64,000 nt of DNA from Rummeliibacillus sp. POC4 (lineage in GTDB: Bacteria > Bacillota > Bacilli > Bacillales_A > Planococcaceae). The notes beneath the pieces are model-generated. The model did no database searches. It was given only the letters and a program-made list of their open reading frames with translations, and was not told the origin of the DNA. Shown one piece after another: positions 9,768 through 18,954 of this stretch (position 1 is the first letter of the stretch; the number at the start of each line of letters is the position of its first letter). The translations under genes and the position numbers were made by a program. The DNA lies in contig NZ_QWUA01000001.1 of assembly GCF_003576525.1 (NCBI RefSeq), positions 46,752-110,751 of the forward strand. The letters are read 5' to 3'.

Positions 9768-9820
9768 AATATAGTGTTTGGATTTTAGATTAGATATTAA
9801 GATGGCATTAAGATGTTAAG
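9768..9820 (-). promoter_or_regulatory. kdpFABC promoter with candidate KdpE-binding direct repeats
   Basis: On the minus strand a TATATT -10 (9768-9773) lies about 55 bases before the first small ORF. Where the -35 would be, the plus strand reads ATTAAGATG at 9796-9804 and again at 9807-9815, exactly 11 bp apart, followed by TTAAG. Direct repeats one helical turn apart, overlapping -35, are the usual site geometry for OmpR-family activators, and the regulator gene kdpE is divergently encoded next door. Assignment to KdpE is inference. Confidence 0.45.
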
Positions 9821-9880
9821 AAGCGCGTCCTTTTTGTGTGGAAAGTAATTATAATGAAGGCAAGGGGAGGCGATGTTGAA

Positions 9881-12538
9881 GTGACTCAGTATTCAAATCA
9901 TAAGCGTGGTCAGTTAAAGATATTTTTGGGGTATGCAGCAGGTGTTGGAAAGACTTATACCATGTTAAAAGAAGCAAAAGAGCAACTCAAACTTGGAACA
10001 GATGTCGTCATCGGTTATATAGAGCCACATCCTCGTAAAGAAACGATGGAACTTATTGAAGGTTTTGAAGTAGTACCAACAAAAGCTATTTCATATAAAG
10101 GAAAACAATTTATGGAATTGAATTTAGATGGTATTATTCGGCGTGCACCAGATATTGTTTTAATCGATGAATTGGCTCATACGAATACACCCAATCTTAG
10201 GCATACCAAGCGCTATGGGGATGTAGAGGAATTACTGAATCAGGGGATTAATGTGTATACCACTCTAAACATTCAGCATATTGAAAGTCTACATGACCTT
10301 GTTGAAGAAATTACGCATATTAAAGTTCGTGAGCGTATACCAGATGTAATTATCGACCAGGCATCACAGATTAAACTCGTCGATATTGAACCTGATGAGT
10401 TAATTGAAAGATTAAAAGATGGCAAGATTTATAAAAAAACGTATGTAGAGAAAGCTTTAAATCATTTCTTTCAAATTAACAACCTTATAGCATTAAGAGA
10501 AATTGCTCTGAGAAGAATTGCTGATACAATTCATAATAAAACGAACAACTCATATGAAAATGCTATGCAAAATAACGTGCTAGAACATATATTAGTAGGG
10601 ATTAGTAGCTCTCCTACGAATGCAAAAGTAATTCGAACTGCTGCTAGACTTGCGCAAGCATTACATGGTAAATTTACCGCGCTTTATGTAGAGCGAGATA
10701 CCAACCAAACGATGACACAAGCAAATGAAGAACGACTAAAGCGACATTTGAAATTAGCTGATCAGTTGGGTGGCAATGTGGTTACAGTTCAAGAAGACAG
10801 CATCGCTACAGCAATTGCTAATTATGCTCAATTAAGTGGCGTAACAAAGCTTGTTATTGGCAGAACGATAACGAAAGCAAATTATTGGGGACGAACGAAA
10901 ATCACTGATAAGTTAAATGAGCTTTTACCGAATTTATCAATCTACATTGTCCCAGATCAAGAAAATACACCAAAGAAAACGATGGATTTTAAAACAGATT
11001 TCAAACTACAACCTTTTGACTTACTTAAGATGATTCTTATCTTTAGCATCGCGTCGATTGTTGGGATGTTCTTTAAATCCCTCGGGATTAGTGAAGCAAA
11101 TATTATTACAATTTATATCTTAGGTGTATTGATAGTAGCTATCTGGACGACTAGCTGGGTAATGAACATTATTAGTTCACTTGTTGCAGTATTGATCTTT
11201 AACTTCCTATTCACGAAACCAATCTTTTCGTTTGAAGCGTACAATCAGGATTACCCAATGACTTTTATTATCATGTTTGTTTCGGGTATCATTACAAGTA
11301 GCTTAACGAAAAAAGTAAAAATGCAAGAACGACAGGCCATTCAAAAATCCTATCGTATGGAAACACTACTAGAAACGAATCGTAAGCTTCAATCTGCCTC
11401 ATCTTTTGAACAATTAATTGAAGTGGGTTCCTCGGAAATTGTTAAATTAACTGAGCGCCCTGTATGCTATTACATTATTAAGGATAAACGGGATATAAAG
11501 CATACATTTTATAAATCACCTTTTCTTTCTTCAGCGCAGAATAAGGAACAGGAGAATGAATTCAACAATAAAAATGAACTTGCCATTGTACAATGGGTTA
11601 TAAATAACGAACGTGTTGCAGGTATGGCAACAGATGTCTTTAAAGAAGCTTACGGTTATTACGTTCCTTTTCTTTCAAATAATACAGTTACAGGTGTAAT
11701 TGGCATTTCACTTCATAAAAAAGGTCAGTTGCCTACTTTTGAACGTCAAATATTACATGCGATTTTAAATGAATTTTCACTCGCAATTGATAAATGGCAA
11801 CTACTGCGTATTAATGAGAATGTACGCCGTGAAAAGGAATTAGAAGAAATTCAATCCAATTTGTTGCGCTCTATTTCACATGATTTGCGAACACCACTTA
11901 CAAGTATTTTGGGACATGCAGATATTTTGAAAACGGATGATTACAAAATGTCTATAAATCAGCGCCAAACACTGTATGAAGATATTTATTACAATTCCAA
12001 TCGACTTGTACAACTGGTAGAAAATTTACTTGCTGTATCAAAGTTAAGTAATGGGTACTTTCCTCTTCAAATTCAAGAGGAATTGGTTGAAGATGTTATT
12101 AATGATGCAATTCATCAACTTTCAAAAAATAGTACCCGACTAATTCAAGCACATATTGAATCTGAGTTTCTTTTGGCATATATGGACACACGATTAATTG
12201 GGCAAGTACTTATTAACTTACTTGATAATGCGGTGACCTATACTCCTCACCAAAGTAGTGTTGCAATTTACGCTTTTGAAAAAGGGGATAATGTTTTTAT
12301 TGAAGTTCGAGATACAGGCAACGGTATTGCTGATGAACAAAAGAAAGAACTGTTTCAAGCATTTAAAAAGAGTCATATGGAACAAAGTGATGCAAAGCGC
12401 GGGCTAGGTATTGGCTTATCTCTTTGTCAAACCATTTTAAAATTGCATGAAAGTGAATTAAATGTTCGAGATAATATGCCTCATGGAGCTATTTTTAGCT
12501 TTTATTTAAAAAAAGGAGGTGTAGTGAATGAATCATAA
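9881..12538 (+). CDS. kdpD: Sensor histidine kinase KdpD
   Basis: Membrane sensor kinase controlling kdpFABC. The start chosen is GTG at 9881, ten bases after AGGGGAGG; the open frame continues upstream to 9836 without a ribosome site. The product has 885 residues. In order it shows the KdpD N-terminal domain with Walker A (GYAAGVGKT, about 17-25) and an acidic LIDELAHTN motif, a universal-stress-protein-like domain (about 230-350), four short membrane helices (about 375-480), a GAF-like region, and the kinase core with phospho-acceptor His667 in SISHDLRTPL, an N box (LINLLDNAVTYTP) and G boxes (DTGNGIAD, GLGIGLSLC). It overlaps kdpE by 11 bases. Confidence 0.95.
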   Translation: MTQYSNHKRGQLKIFLGYAAGVGKTYTMLKEAKEQLKLGTDVVIGYIEPHPRKETMELIEGFEVVPTKAISYKGKQFMELNLDGIIRRAPDIVLIDELAHTNTPNLRHTKRYGDVEELLNQGINVYTTLNIQHIESLHDLVEEITHIKVRERIPDVIIDQASQIKLVDIEPDELIERLKDGKIYKKTYVEKALNHFFQINNLIALREIALRRIADTIHNKTNNSYENAMQNNVLEHILVGISSSPTNAKVIRTAARLAQALHGKFTALYVERDTNQTMTQANEERLKRHLKLADQLGGNVVTVQEDSIATAIANYAQLSGVTKLVIGRTITKANYWGRTKITDKLNELLPNLSIYIVPDQENTPKKTMDFKTDFKLQPFDLLKMILIFSIASIVGMFFKSLGISEANIITIYILGVLIVAIWTTSWVMNIISSLVAVLIFNFLFTKPIFSFEAYNQDYPMTFIIMFVSGIITSSLTKKVKMQERQAIQKSYRMETLLETNRKLQSASSFEQLIEVGSSEIVKLTERPVCYYIIKDKRDIKHTFYKSPFLSSAQNKEQENEFNNKNELAIVQWVINNERVAGMATDVFKEAYGYYVPFLSNNTVTGVIGISLHKKGQLPTFERQILHAILNEFSLAIDKWQLLRINENVRREKELEEIQSNLLRSISHDLRTPLTSILGHADILKTDDYKMSINQRQTLYEDIYYNSNRLVQLVENLLAVSKLSNGYFPLQIQEELVEDVINDAIHQLSKNSTRLIQAHIESEFLLAYMDTRLIGQVLINLLDNAVTYTPHQSSVAIYAFEKGDNVFIEVRDTGNGIADEQKKELFQAFKKSHMEQSDAKRGLGIGLSLCQTILKLHESELNVRDNMPHGAIFSFYLKKGGVVNES

Positions 12539-13235
12539 AAAAATACTAATTGTTGAAGATGATATTGCCATCGGAAATCTTATTAAAATGACAATAGAAC
12601 TTCACGACTACGATTATAAACTTGTTACAAAGGGCATGGATGCATTAAAGGAAGTTGTTTCAATGCATCCAGATGTCATCATTTTAGACCTCGGTTTACC
12701 GGATATGGATGGTATCAACGTTATTTTAAAAGTCCGTACTTGGTCAAAAACGCCAATTATTGTCGTCAGTGCTCGTGGCGAAGAAACTGAGAAAATTAAA
12801 GCGCTTGATATGGGAGCAGATGATTATGTCGAAAAACCTTTTAGTGTTGATGAATTGCTTGCTCGTGTTCGTGTTGCGCTAAGACGCTCAGTTGCTAATA
12901 TCGATATAGAAAAAGAACAATCTGTATTTACGAATGGACCACTCTCAATAGATTATTTATCCAATACTGTGTATGTTAATAACGAGGAAATTCATCTCAC
13001 TCCAAACGAATATAAGCTATTAGAAACGCTAAGTAAAAATCTCGGCAAAGTACTTACTCATAACTATTTACTAAAGCAAGTTTGGGGAGATGCGCTCGAT
13101 ACTGACGTACCAAATTTGCGTGTCTTCATGGCTACACTTCGAAAAAAAATTGAGAAAGATGTAAATCAACCAAGATTTATTCAAACCCATATTCGAATAG
13201 GCTATCGCATGATTCATTGGGAGAAACGTAAATGA
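12528..13235 (+). CDS. kdpE: Response regulator KdpE
   Basis: OmpR/PhoB-type transcription factor of 235 residues, partner of KdpD. The receiver domain (1-120) has the acidic pair ED-D at 10-12, phospho-acceptor Asp54 in ILDLGLPD, Ser81 and Lys103. The C-terminal winged helix (about 135-230) contains LTPNEYKLLETL and VFMATLRKKIE. AAAGGAGGTG lies within the end of kdpD, six bases before the ATG, so the pair is translationally coupled. The likely target is the divergent kdpFABC promoter. Confidence 0.95.
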   Translation: MNHKKILIVEDDIAIGNLIKMTIELHDYDYKLVTKGMDALKEVVSMHPDVIILDLGLPDMDGINVILKVRTWSKTPIIVVSARGEETEKIKALDMGADDYVEKPFSVDELLARVRVALRRSVANIDIEKEQSVFTNGPLSIDYLSNTVYVNNEEIHLTPNEYKLLETLSKNLGKVLTHNYLLKQVWGDALDTDVPNLRVFMATLRKKIEKDVNQPRFIQTHIRIGYRMIHWEKRK

Positions 13236-13240
13236 GGGTA

Positions 13241-13276
13241 AAGTTAATCTCTTTAAAAAGGAGATTGGCTTTTTTT
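13241..13276 (+). terminator. Terminator after kdpDE
   Basis: AAGTTAATCTC pairs with GAGATTGGCTT (two G-U pairs) around a short loop, followed by seven T residues. Confidence 0.8.
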
Positions 13277-13311
13277 ACTAGAAAACTAGCATGAAATTCG
13301 GATGGGGTTTA

Positions 13312-13341
13312 TTTTCAAAAATACAACTGTATTTTTGAAAA
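13312..13341. promoter_or_regulatory. Perfect 30-bp palindrome upstream of kbl, candidate operator
   Basis: Left arm TTTTCAAAAATACA, a 2-base centre AC, and a right arm that is the exact reverse complement. Its 20-bp core is the same sequence, in the opposite orientation, as the palindrome before tdh at 25785-25804. A looser related repeat (CTTTTTGTA and TACAAAAG) follows at about 13355-13376. It lies about 125 bases before the kbl start, upstream of two possible -10 elements (13385 and 13440), and is not followed by a T run that would make it a terminator. Confidence 0.6.
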
Positions 13342-13465
13342 GTACATTGAGTGCCTTTTTGTAAAGGAATACAAAAGATTTCTTTATAATGGTTCTTTTC
13401 AGGAGTACAAAATGAAAGTTTGATATGCTACAATATCGTTATAATGTATGAAAGGGATGATGACC

Positions 13466-14656
13466 TTGTCTAACGTGCTCAACAAATTCGTTAATGACAA
13501 CTTGCAAGAACTTCGTGACCAAGGTTTATACAACCACATTGATCCTGTTGAAGGTGCTAATGGTCCGATTATTCAAGTACGTGGTAAGAAACTGATCAAC
13601 CTATCTTCAAATAACTATCTGGGCTTAGCAACAAATCCTGAACTAAAAGAAATTGCTAAACAAACAATTGACAAATATGGCGTTGGTGCTGGTGCTGTCC
13701 GTACGATTAACGGTACACTCGATCTACATGTGAAATTAGAAGAAAAATTAGCAGAGTTTAAAGGAACAGAGGCTGCTATTTCATATCAATCCGGCTTCAA
13801 CTGTAATATGGCTGCTATTTCAGCTGTTATGGATAAGAATGATGCGATTTTATCTGACCAGTTAAATCATGCTTCTATTATTGATGGTTGTCGTCTTTCT
13901 AAAGCAAAAATTATTGCTTTTAACCATTCTGATATGGAAGATCTTCATAAAAAAGCAAAAGAGGCCACTGAATCTGGTCTTTACAATAAAGTCATGGTCA
14001 TTACTGATGGTGTTTTCTCAATGGATGGTGATATTGCCAAACTTCCTGAAATCGTAGAAATTGCAAAGGAATTTGACCTTATTACATATGTTGATGATGC
14101 TCACGGTACTGGAGTAACAGGGAAGGGAAAAGGTACTGTTAAACATTTTGGTTTACAAAATGAAATTGACTTCCAAATTGGTACACTATCAAAAGCAATT
14201 GGTGTTGTTGGTGGCTATGTAGCAGGGAAGAAAAACTTAATCGATTGGTTAAAAGTTCGTTCACGTCCATTCTTGTTCTCAACAGCTCTACCGCCAGGCG
14301 ATGTAGCGGCGATTACTCGTGCTGTTCAAATGTTAATCGATTCAACAGAACTATGTGACAAGCTTTGGGAAAACGGTGATTATTTAAAAGCAGGTCTGAA
14401 GAAATTAGGTTTTAATATTGGCCACTCTGAAACGCCAATCACTCCATGTATTATTGGAGATGAAAAACTAACTCAACAATTCTCATCTCGTCTAATTGAA
14501 GAAGGCGTCTATGCAAAAGCCATTGTCTTTCCGACTGTTCCAAAAGGTACTGGCCGTGTTCGTAATATGCCAACTGCAGCTCATACAAAGGAAATGTTGG
14601 ATGATGCATTAGCTATTTATGAAAAAGTAGGGAAAGAATTAGGGGTTATTAAATAA
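13466..14656 (+). CDS. kbl: Glycine C-acetyltransferase (2-amino-3-ketobutyrate CoA ligase)
   Basis: PLP enzyme that cleaves 2-amino-3-oxobutyrate with CoA to glycine and acetyl-CoA, the second step of threonine catabolism after threonine dehydrogenase. The 396-residue product has the alpha-oxoamine synthase features: [16 protein letters not shown] near the N-terminus, GTINGT-type loop, VDDAHGTG, and the PLP lysine at about 243 in [16 protein letters not shown] at 13466 is taken as start because AAAGGGATG is then well spaced; in-frame ATGs at 13448, 13457 and 13460 sit upstream of or on that site, and the first lies in a TATAAT-ATG that is probably the -10. Its partner tdh lies at 25.9 kb. 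Confidence 0.93.
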   Translation: MSNVLNKFVNDNLQELRDQGLYNHIDPVEGANGPIIQVRGKKLINLSSNNYLGLATNPELKEIAKQTIDKYGVGAGAVRTINGTLDLHVKLEEKLAEFKGTEAAISYQSGFNCNMAAISAVMDKNDAILSDQLNHASIIDGCRLSKAKIIAFNHSDMEDLHKKAKEATESGLYNKVMVITDGVFSMDGDIAKLPEIVEIAKEFDLITYVDDAHGTGVTGKGKGTVKHFGLQNEIDFQIGTLSKAIGVVGGYVAGKKNLIDWLKVRSRPFLFSTALPPGDVAAITRAVQMLIDSTELCDKLWENGDYLKAGLKKLGFNIGHSETPITPCIIGDEKLTQQFSSRLIEEGVYAKAIVFPTVPKGTGRVRNMPTAAHTKEMLDDALAIYEKVGKELGVIK

Positions 14657-14682
14657 TTCAAATTTCTTGATAATCATACTTT

Positions 14683-14738
14683 GCTATGAGGATGGTGGAT
14701 TCTTAATTCGTCCACCGCAGGGAGTAATACTTCATAGC
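14683..14738 (+). other. Structured 3' region of the kbl transcript
   Basis: Nested inverted repeats: outer GCTATGA (14683-14689) with TTCATAGC (14731-14738), inner GGTGGA (14694-14699) with TCCACC (14711-14716). No T run follows, so it is not the terminator, which comes 20 bases later. Function unknown. Confidence 0.35.
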
Positions 14739-14757
14739 GGATATTTGTTATAAAAAG

Positions 14758-14802
14758 AAAGGGCTGCCCGTAAGTTACTACTTATAGGACAGCCTTTTTT
14801 GA
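14758..14802 (+). terminator. Terminator after kbl
   Basis: AAGGGCTGCCC and its partner GGACAGCC enclose a further TAAGT/ACTTA stem and end in TTTTTT. Confidence 0.8.
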
Positions 14803-14861
14803 TTTCTCATGCTTTACTTGGAAATTTTAGAGGTTTTAATAGGATAGCTTACAAAATCATT

Positions 14862-15533
14862 CTAATCTTTTTTCAATTTAGCTGCTAAGCGGTTGCCAAA
14901 AGATTGAATGATTTGAACAATCACAATTAGTAAGAAAACTGTTGCATACATAACATCTACTTCATAACGTAAGTATCCAAAACGGTAAGCGAGGTCACCA
15001 AGTCCACCAGCACCGACCATACCAGCCATTGCTGTTGCACCAATTAAGCTAACAGTTGCAATCGTAAGACCTAATATAATGGACGGTCTTGCTTCACGTA
15101 AAATAACATTCCAGATAATTTTTCGAGTTTTGACACCCATTGCTGTATAGGCTTCTACTACACCGGCATCTACTTCTAACAAAGCAGATTCTATTAAACG
15201 TGCTATATAAGGAGCTGTATAAACAACGAGTGGAACAATTGCTCCGCGAACACCGATTGTTGTATCAACAATTGCCTTTGTAAAAGGTAAGATAAAGAAC
15301 AATAATATGATGAATGGGACAGAACGAACAATATTAATGATTAAGTTAATAATTTGATATACAAATTTATTTGCTAAAGCTTGACCAGGTCTAGTTAGAA
15401 CGACTAGAATACCTAATGCAATACCAATGACAACAGCAAATAGTAAAGAAATTCCGACCATCTGGAAGGTTTCTAAAACTGCTTTCCAAATGATAGGCAG
15501 CCATTGATCTACAAATCTTTCATAACGATTCAT
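14862..15533 (-). CDS. metI: Methionine ABC transporter permease MetI (copy 1)
   Basis: Membrane component of a MetNIQ-type importer; 223 residues with five hydrophobic segments. The ABC-binding EAA loop is seen as EAYTAMGVKTRKIIWNVILREARPS split around residue 130-150, and the family motif AMAGMVGAGGLGDLAYRFGY lies near residue 175. Its ATG overlaps the metN stop by one base (TAATG), so translation is coupled. It is the last gene of the riboswitch-controlled metQ-metN-metI transcript, an order different from copy 2. Confidence 0.95.
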   Translation of the reverse strand: MNRYERFVDQWLPIIWKAVLETFQMVGISLLFAVVIGIALGILVVLTRPGQALANKFVYQIINLIINIVRSVPFIILLFFILPFTKAIVDTTIGVRGAIVPLVVYTAPYIARLIESALLEVDAGVVEAYTAMGVKTRKIIWNVILREARPSIILGLTIATVSLIGATAMAGMVGAGGLGDLAYRFGYLRYEVDVMYATVFLLIVIVQIIQSFGNRLAAKLKKD

Positions 15534-16552
15534 TAGTTTTCACCTCTTAATTGTTCAGTATGAACACCTTGTTCTTCTAAATATTGAAGTGCTTTGTTCA
15601 CATCTTGCGAATTTCCATTTAAATGGATGACAATATTGCCGACAACACCATTTTTTAGCTCAATAATATTGGCTGTTAAAATATTAGGAGTTACATTAAA
15701 TAATTTACTCACTTCAGCCAATGCAGGTTTACCTGTACTTTCTCCAACAAATGTAAGGCGAGTAACGCTCCCTGTTACATTGAGTTGTTCAATTAGTGAA
15801 TTGGATAGGTTACGTTGTGAAATGGTGCTTAGAAATTTTTTCGTTGTAGGCTGTTGTGGACTCGTGAATAAGTCAATCGTAGAGCCTTGTTCAACAATTT
15901 GACCACTTTCTAATACATATACATAATCGCAAACTTTTTGAATAACGTTCATTTCATGAGTGATTAGTAGAATAGTGATGCCAAATTCTTTATTAATTTT
16001 AAGTAGTAGGTCAAGAATGGATTCTGTTGTTTCTGGATCAAGAGCACTTGTCGCCTCATCACTTAGTAAAACTTCCGGCTCCTGAGATAGTGCTCTAGCG
16101 ATAGCAACACGCTGTTTTTGACCACCAGATAATTGAGCTGGATAGTTATTTGCCTTATCTTCCAAATTGACAATTTTCAAATATTTTTCAACGCGTTTTT
16201 TTACTTCTTTTTTATCAAAACCTAATAGTTTGAGGGGGAGTGCAATATTGTCGTAAACAGTAGCTGTTTTTAATAGATTAAAACCTTGGAAAATCATACC
16301 GATTTTTGTACGAACTGTCCGAAGATTGTTAGGAGAGAGGTCGGTAATTTTTTGATTGTTTATGTATATATCTCCTTCTGTTGGTTTTTCAAGTAAATTT
16401 ACACAGCGGATTAATGTACTTTTTCCGGCACCACTATAACCAATTACCCCATGAATTTCACCTTTTTTAACATCAATATTGACATCATTAACAGCAGTTA
16501 TTGTTTTCTTGTTAACTTCAAATTTCTTTGTAACATGTTCTAGTTTAATCAT
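15533..16552 (-). CDS. metN: Methionine ABC transporter ATP-binding protein MetN (copy 1)
   Basis: Cytosolic ATPase of the methionine importer, 339 residues. Walker A GYSGAGKST at about 38-46, signature AQLSGGQKQRVAIARAL, Walker B LLSDEATSALDP, and a C-terminal NIL/ACT-like methionine-sensing domain from about 250. Two adjacent ATGs follow AAAGGAG; the second is chosen for its seven-base spacing. It lies 62 bases after metQ and is coupled to metI. Confidence 0.95.
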   Translation of the reverse strand: MIKLEHVTKKFEVNKKTITAVNDVNIDVKKGEIHGVIGYSGAGKSTLIRCVNLLEKPTEGDIYINNQKITDLSPNNLRTVRTKIGMIFQGFNLLKTATVYDNIALPLKLLGFDKKEVKKRVEKYLKIVNLEDKANNYPAQLSGGQKQRVAIARALSQEPEVLLSDEATSALDPETTESILDLLLKINKEFGITILLITHEMNVIQKVCDYVYVLESGQIVEQGSTIDLFTSPQQPTTKKFLSTISQRNLSNSLIEQLNVTGSVTRLTFVGESTGKPALAEVSKLFNVTPNILTANIIELKNGVVGNIVIHLNGNSQDVNKALQYLEEQGVHTEQLRGEN

Positions 16553-16614
16553 CATATCACTCCTTTTTAAAAGAGATTGCCACCGATGTGATGGCAATCC
16601 ATGTTAACTATGTT

Positions 16615-17439
16615 CTACCAAGATGGGATTATAGAACCTTCATATTTCTTTTCTATGAATTTTTTTACTTCATCAGATTGATAAGCTTTCACGAATTTTT
16701 TAATAGTTGGATCGTTTTTGTTTTCTTTACGTACAACAATTTCGTTTGTATAAGGTGAATCTGTACCTTCAAGTAAGATAGAGTCCTTTTTAGGGCTAAG
16801 TTTAGCTTCTAAAGCAAAGTTTGTATTAATTGCTGCTGCTGCAACTTCAGATAATTGTTTTGGAATTTGTGCAGCTTCTAATTCGATAAATTTAAGATTC
16901 TTTTTGTTTTGATCAACATCATAGACTGTTGGAAGGTCATCCCCAGTGTCTTTTAAAGTGATATATCCTTCTTTTTCTAAAATTTCTAGTGCTCGAGAGC
17001 CGTTTGTCGGATCGTTTGGAATAGCAATTTTTGAACCATTTGGAATATCATCGAAGTTTTTATATTTTTTAGAGTAGATACCCATTGGAGTTAAAATGGT
17101 TTTACCAACAGCTACAAGATTGTCACCTTTATCTTTGTTATATTGTTTTAAGAACGGAACGTGTTGGAAGCTGTTTGCATCTAAGCTACCTTCATGTAAT
17201 GCTGTGTTAGGTAATACATAATCTGAGAATACTTTTAATTTGATATCTAATCCTTCTTTTTTTGCAACTTCAGCTACTTTTTCTGCGATTTCTTCATGAG
17301 GTCCTGCTGTAACACCTATTACTAATTTCTTGGTATTTAATGCAGCAGCTTTACCGTCCTCAGTTTTTTCACCATTGCCACACGCACTAACAACGGCTAC
17401 AAGTAATAATAAAATAAATGCGAAACTAAATTTTTTCAT
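16615..17439 (-). CDS. metQ: Methionine-binding lipoprotein MetQ (copy 1)
   Basis: Substrate-binding lipoprotein anchored outside the membrane, 274 residues. A signal peptide ends in the lipobox VVSAC with the lipid-attached Cys20. The mature part has the NlpA/MetQ features VIGVTAGPHEEI, DYVLPNTAL, NSFQHVPFL, and IPNDPTNGSRALEIL. It is first in its operon, directly after the SAM riboswitch. The methionine substrate is supported by family and riboswitch; D- or L-methionine preference cannot be read from sequence. Confidence 0.95.
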   Translation of the reverse strand: MKKFSFAFILLLLVAVVSACGNGEKTEDGKAAALNTKKLVIGVTAGPHEEIAEKVAEVAKKEGLDIKLKVFSDYVLPNTALHEGSLDANSFQHVPFLKQYNKDKGDNLVAVGKTILTPMGIYSKKYKNFDDIPNGSKIAIPNDPTNGSRALEILEKEGYITLKDTGDDLPTVYDVDQNKKNLKFIELEAAQIPKQLSEVAAAAINTNFALEAKLSPKKDSILLEGTDSPYTNEIVVRKENKNDPTIKKFVKAYQSDEVKKFIEKKYEGSIIPSW

Positions 17440-17477
17440 TTGATTTCCTCCTTTTTGTTCATAAGAGTTTAATAAAA

Positions 17478-17512
17478 AAGCCCCTCTTCTTTTAATAGTA
17501 AGAGGGGCTTCA
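17478..17512 (-). terminator. Expression-platform terminator of the SAM riboswitch (metQNI)
   Basis: On the minus strand AAGCCCCTCTT pairs with AAGAGGGGCTT, followed by TTTTTT, directly after the aptamer and about 40 bases before metQ. Confidence 0.9.
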
Positions 17513-17526
17513 TCTTTTAGAGTTCA

Positions 17527-17640
17527 CCTCTCTTATCTATCAAAACGTTTTGTACGTCTTGCAGGATTTAGCACCTTTCCACGGGTGGGAAGGTTGCCGA
17601 GCTTCATAGGGCCAGTCCCTCAGCTACTCTTGATAAGAGG
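17527..17640 (-). promoter_or_regulatory. SAM-I (S-box) riboswitch upstream of metQ-metN-metI
   Basis: The minus strand carries the S-box consensus in order: P1 strand CCTCTTATC, AAGAGTAGCTGAGGGA, CTGGCCCTATGAAG, CGGCAACC, GGTGCTAAATCCTGC and the closing P1 strand GATAAGAG. A terminator follows. SAM binding is expected to cause premature termination, so the transporter is made when SAM is low. Confidence 0.96.
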
Positions 17641-17672
17641 TTTTTATTTAATTTGAAACTTTATGATAATTC

Positions 17673-17701
17673 AATTTACAGTAAAAATTCAGTATAGTCA
17701 A
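17673..17701 (-). promoter_or_regulatory. Housekeeping promoter of the metQNI transcript
   Basis: On the minus strand TTGACT, a 17-base spacer and TAAATT lie about 30 bases before the riboswitch. Confidence 0.7.
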
Positions 17702-17778
17702 TATCATTTTATATAATTCCACCTAGAATAGTATGGATTTTTAATGGCTTTTAATCGAAAATGCATTTATTTTCTAAC

Positions 17779-18954
17779 TTAAACAGTTTCTTTAAAAAAA
17801 TTAAATTTTTTAATTCTTTTAACAGCTTCAATTATTTGCTTTTCATCTACTAATAATCCTACGCGTATATAACCTTCGCCATATTCTCCAAAGCCGTTAC
17901 CCGCAGCCACTGCCACATCTGCTTTTTCTAAAAGCAAATCGGCAAATTCCTGACTTGTAAATCCTTTTGGAACAGGAAGCCATGCAAAGAAGGATCCCTT
18001 TGGTGCTGTTACAGACCAACCAGCTTCTTTGCAAGCTTTGATTAATGTATTTCGTCTGTTTTCGTAAATCGTCACTTGTTCTGTCACACAAGATTGATCA
18101 CCAGTTAATGCTTCAACTGCTGCAAGTTGTATTGCCGGGAATAGGCTAACAAAGAGGTGATCTTGTATAAGGTTCAATGCTTCGACGATTTGTGCATTAC
18201 CAACGGCAAAACCGACGCGCCAGCCTGCCATATTATACGTTTTGGATAATGTATAGCATTCAATACCAACGTCTTTAGCACCTTCAGTTTGAAGAAAACT
18301 AATTGGTCTTTTACCATCAAAGCCAATTGCTCCATAGGCGAAATCCTGCAATACGGTAATATCATTTTCTTTTGCTAGTTTGACAGTTTCTTCGTAGAAT
18401 TCCTTTGTAGCAACGCCGCCTGTAGGATTATTTGGGTAGTTCAAATACATCAATTTTGCTTGTTTCTTAACATCCTCAGAAAGCTTTTGATAATTTGGAA
18501 GAAAATCATTTTCAGCCAATAGTGGCATTGTTTCAAATCGAACATCAGCTAATGTAACACCTGATAAATAATCGGGATATCCAGGGTCTGGTAATAGCAT
18601 CGTATCACCTGGGTTTAAAATTGCTAAAGGTAGTTCAACAAGACCTGCTTTCGCACCAAAAAGAACCGATACTTCTGTAGCAGGGTCAATATCTACATCG
18701 TATTCACGCTTATAAAATGTAGTGATGGCTTCTCTTAGTTCAGGTAAACCACGAAAGGGTGAATATTTGTGCATCTGTGGATCGGCAGTTGCCTCTTGCA
18801 TTGCTTTGACAATATGTGCAGGTGTAGGTTGATCAGGGTTTCCTTGTCCTAAGTTGATCACATCCCTGCCTTCTGCAATGGCCGCGCTTACTTGCTTTAC
18901 GAGATTTGCGAAAAATTGTTTCGGTAAATTTTGTAGTTTTGTGGATAACTCCAT
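17779..18954 (-). CDS. mtnE: Methionine salvage aminotransferase MtnE
   Basis: Class I PLP aminotransferase of 391 residues that converts 2-keto-4-methylthiobutyrate to methionine, the last step of the salvage pathway. It is very close in pattern to B. subtilis MtnE (YkrV): NLPKQFFANLV at the start, DVINLGQGNPDQPTP, NYPNNPTGGV, the PLP lysine in TLSKTYNMAGWRVGFAVGN, and KGSFFAWLPVP. The start follows GGAGG by nine bases; 17 more codons are open upstream without a ribosome site. It is divergent from mtnU. Other mtn genes are not in this window. Confidence 0.92.
   Translation of the reverse strand: MELSTKLQNLPKQFFANLVKQVSAAIAEGRDVINLGQGNPDQPTPAHIVKAMQEATADPQMHKYSPFRGLPELREAITTFYKREYDVDIDPATEVSVLFGAKAGLVELPLAILNPGDTMLLPDPGYPDYLSGVTLADVRFETMPLLAENDFLPNYQKLSEDVKKQAKLMYLNYPNNPTGGVATKEFYEETVKLAKENDITVLQDFAYGAIGFDGKRPISFLQTEGAKDVGIECYTLSKTYNMAGWRVGFAVGNAQIVEALNLIQDHLFVSLFPAIQLAAVEALTGDQSCVTEQVTIYENRRNTLIKACKEAGWSVTAPKGSFFAWLPVPKGFTSQEFADLLLEKADVAVAAGNGFGEYGEGYIRVGLLVDEKQIIEAVKRIKKFNFFKETV

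Noticed and set aside
9715..9880. ydaO/c-di-AMP riboswitch upstream of the kdp operon
   Set aside because: The leader is too short (under 60 bases from the likely start) and the class landmarks are absent.
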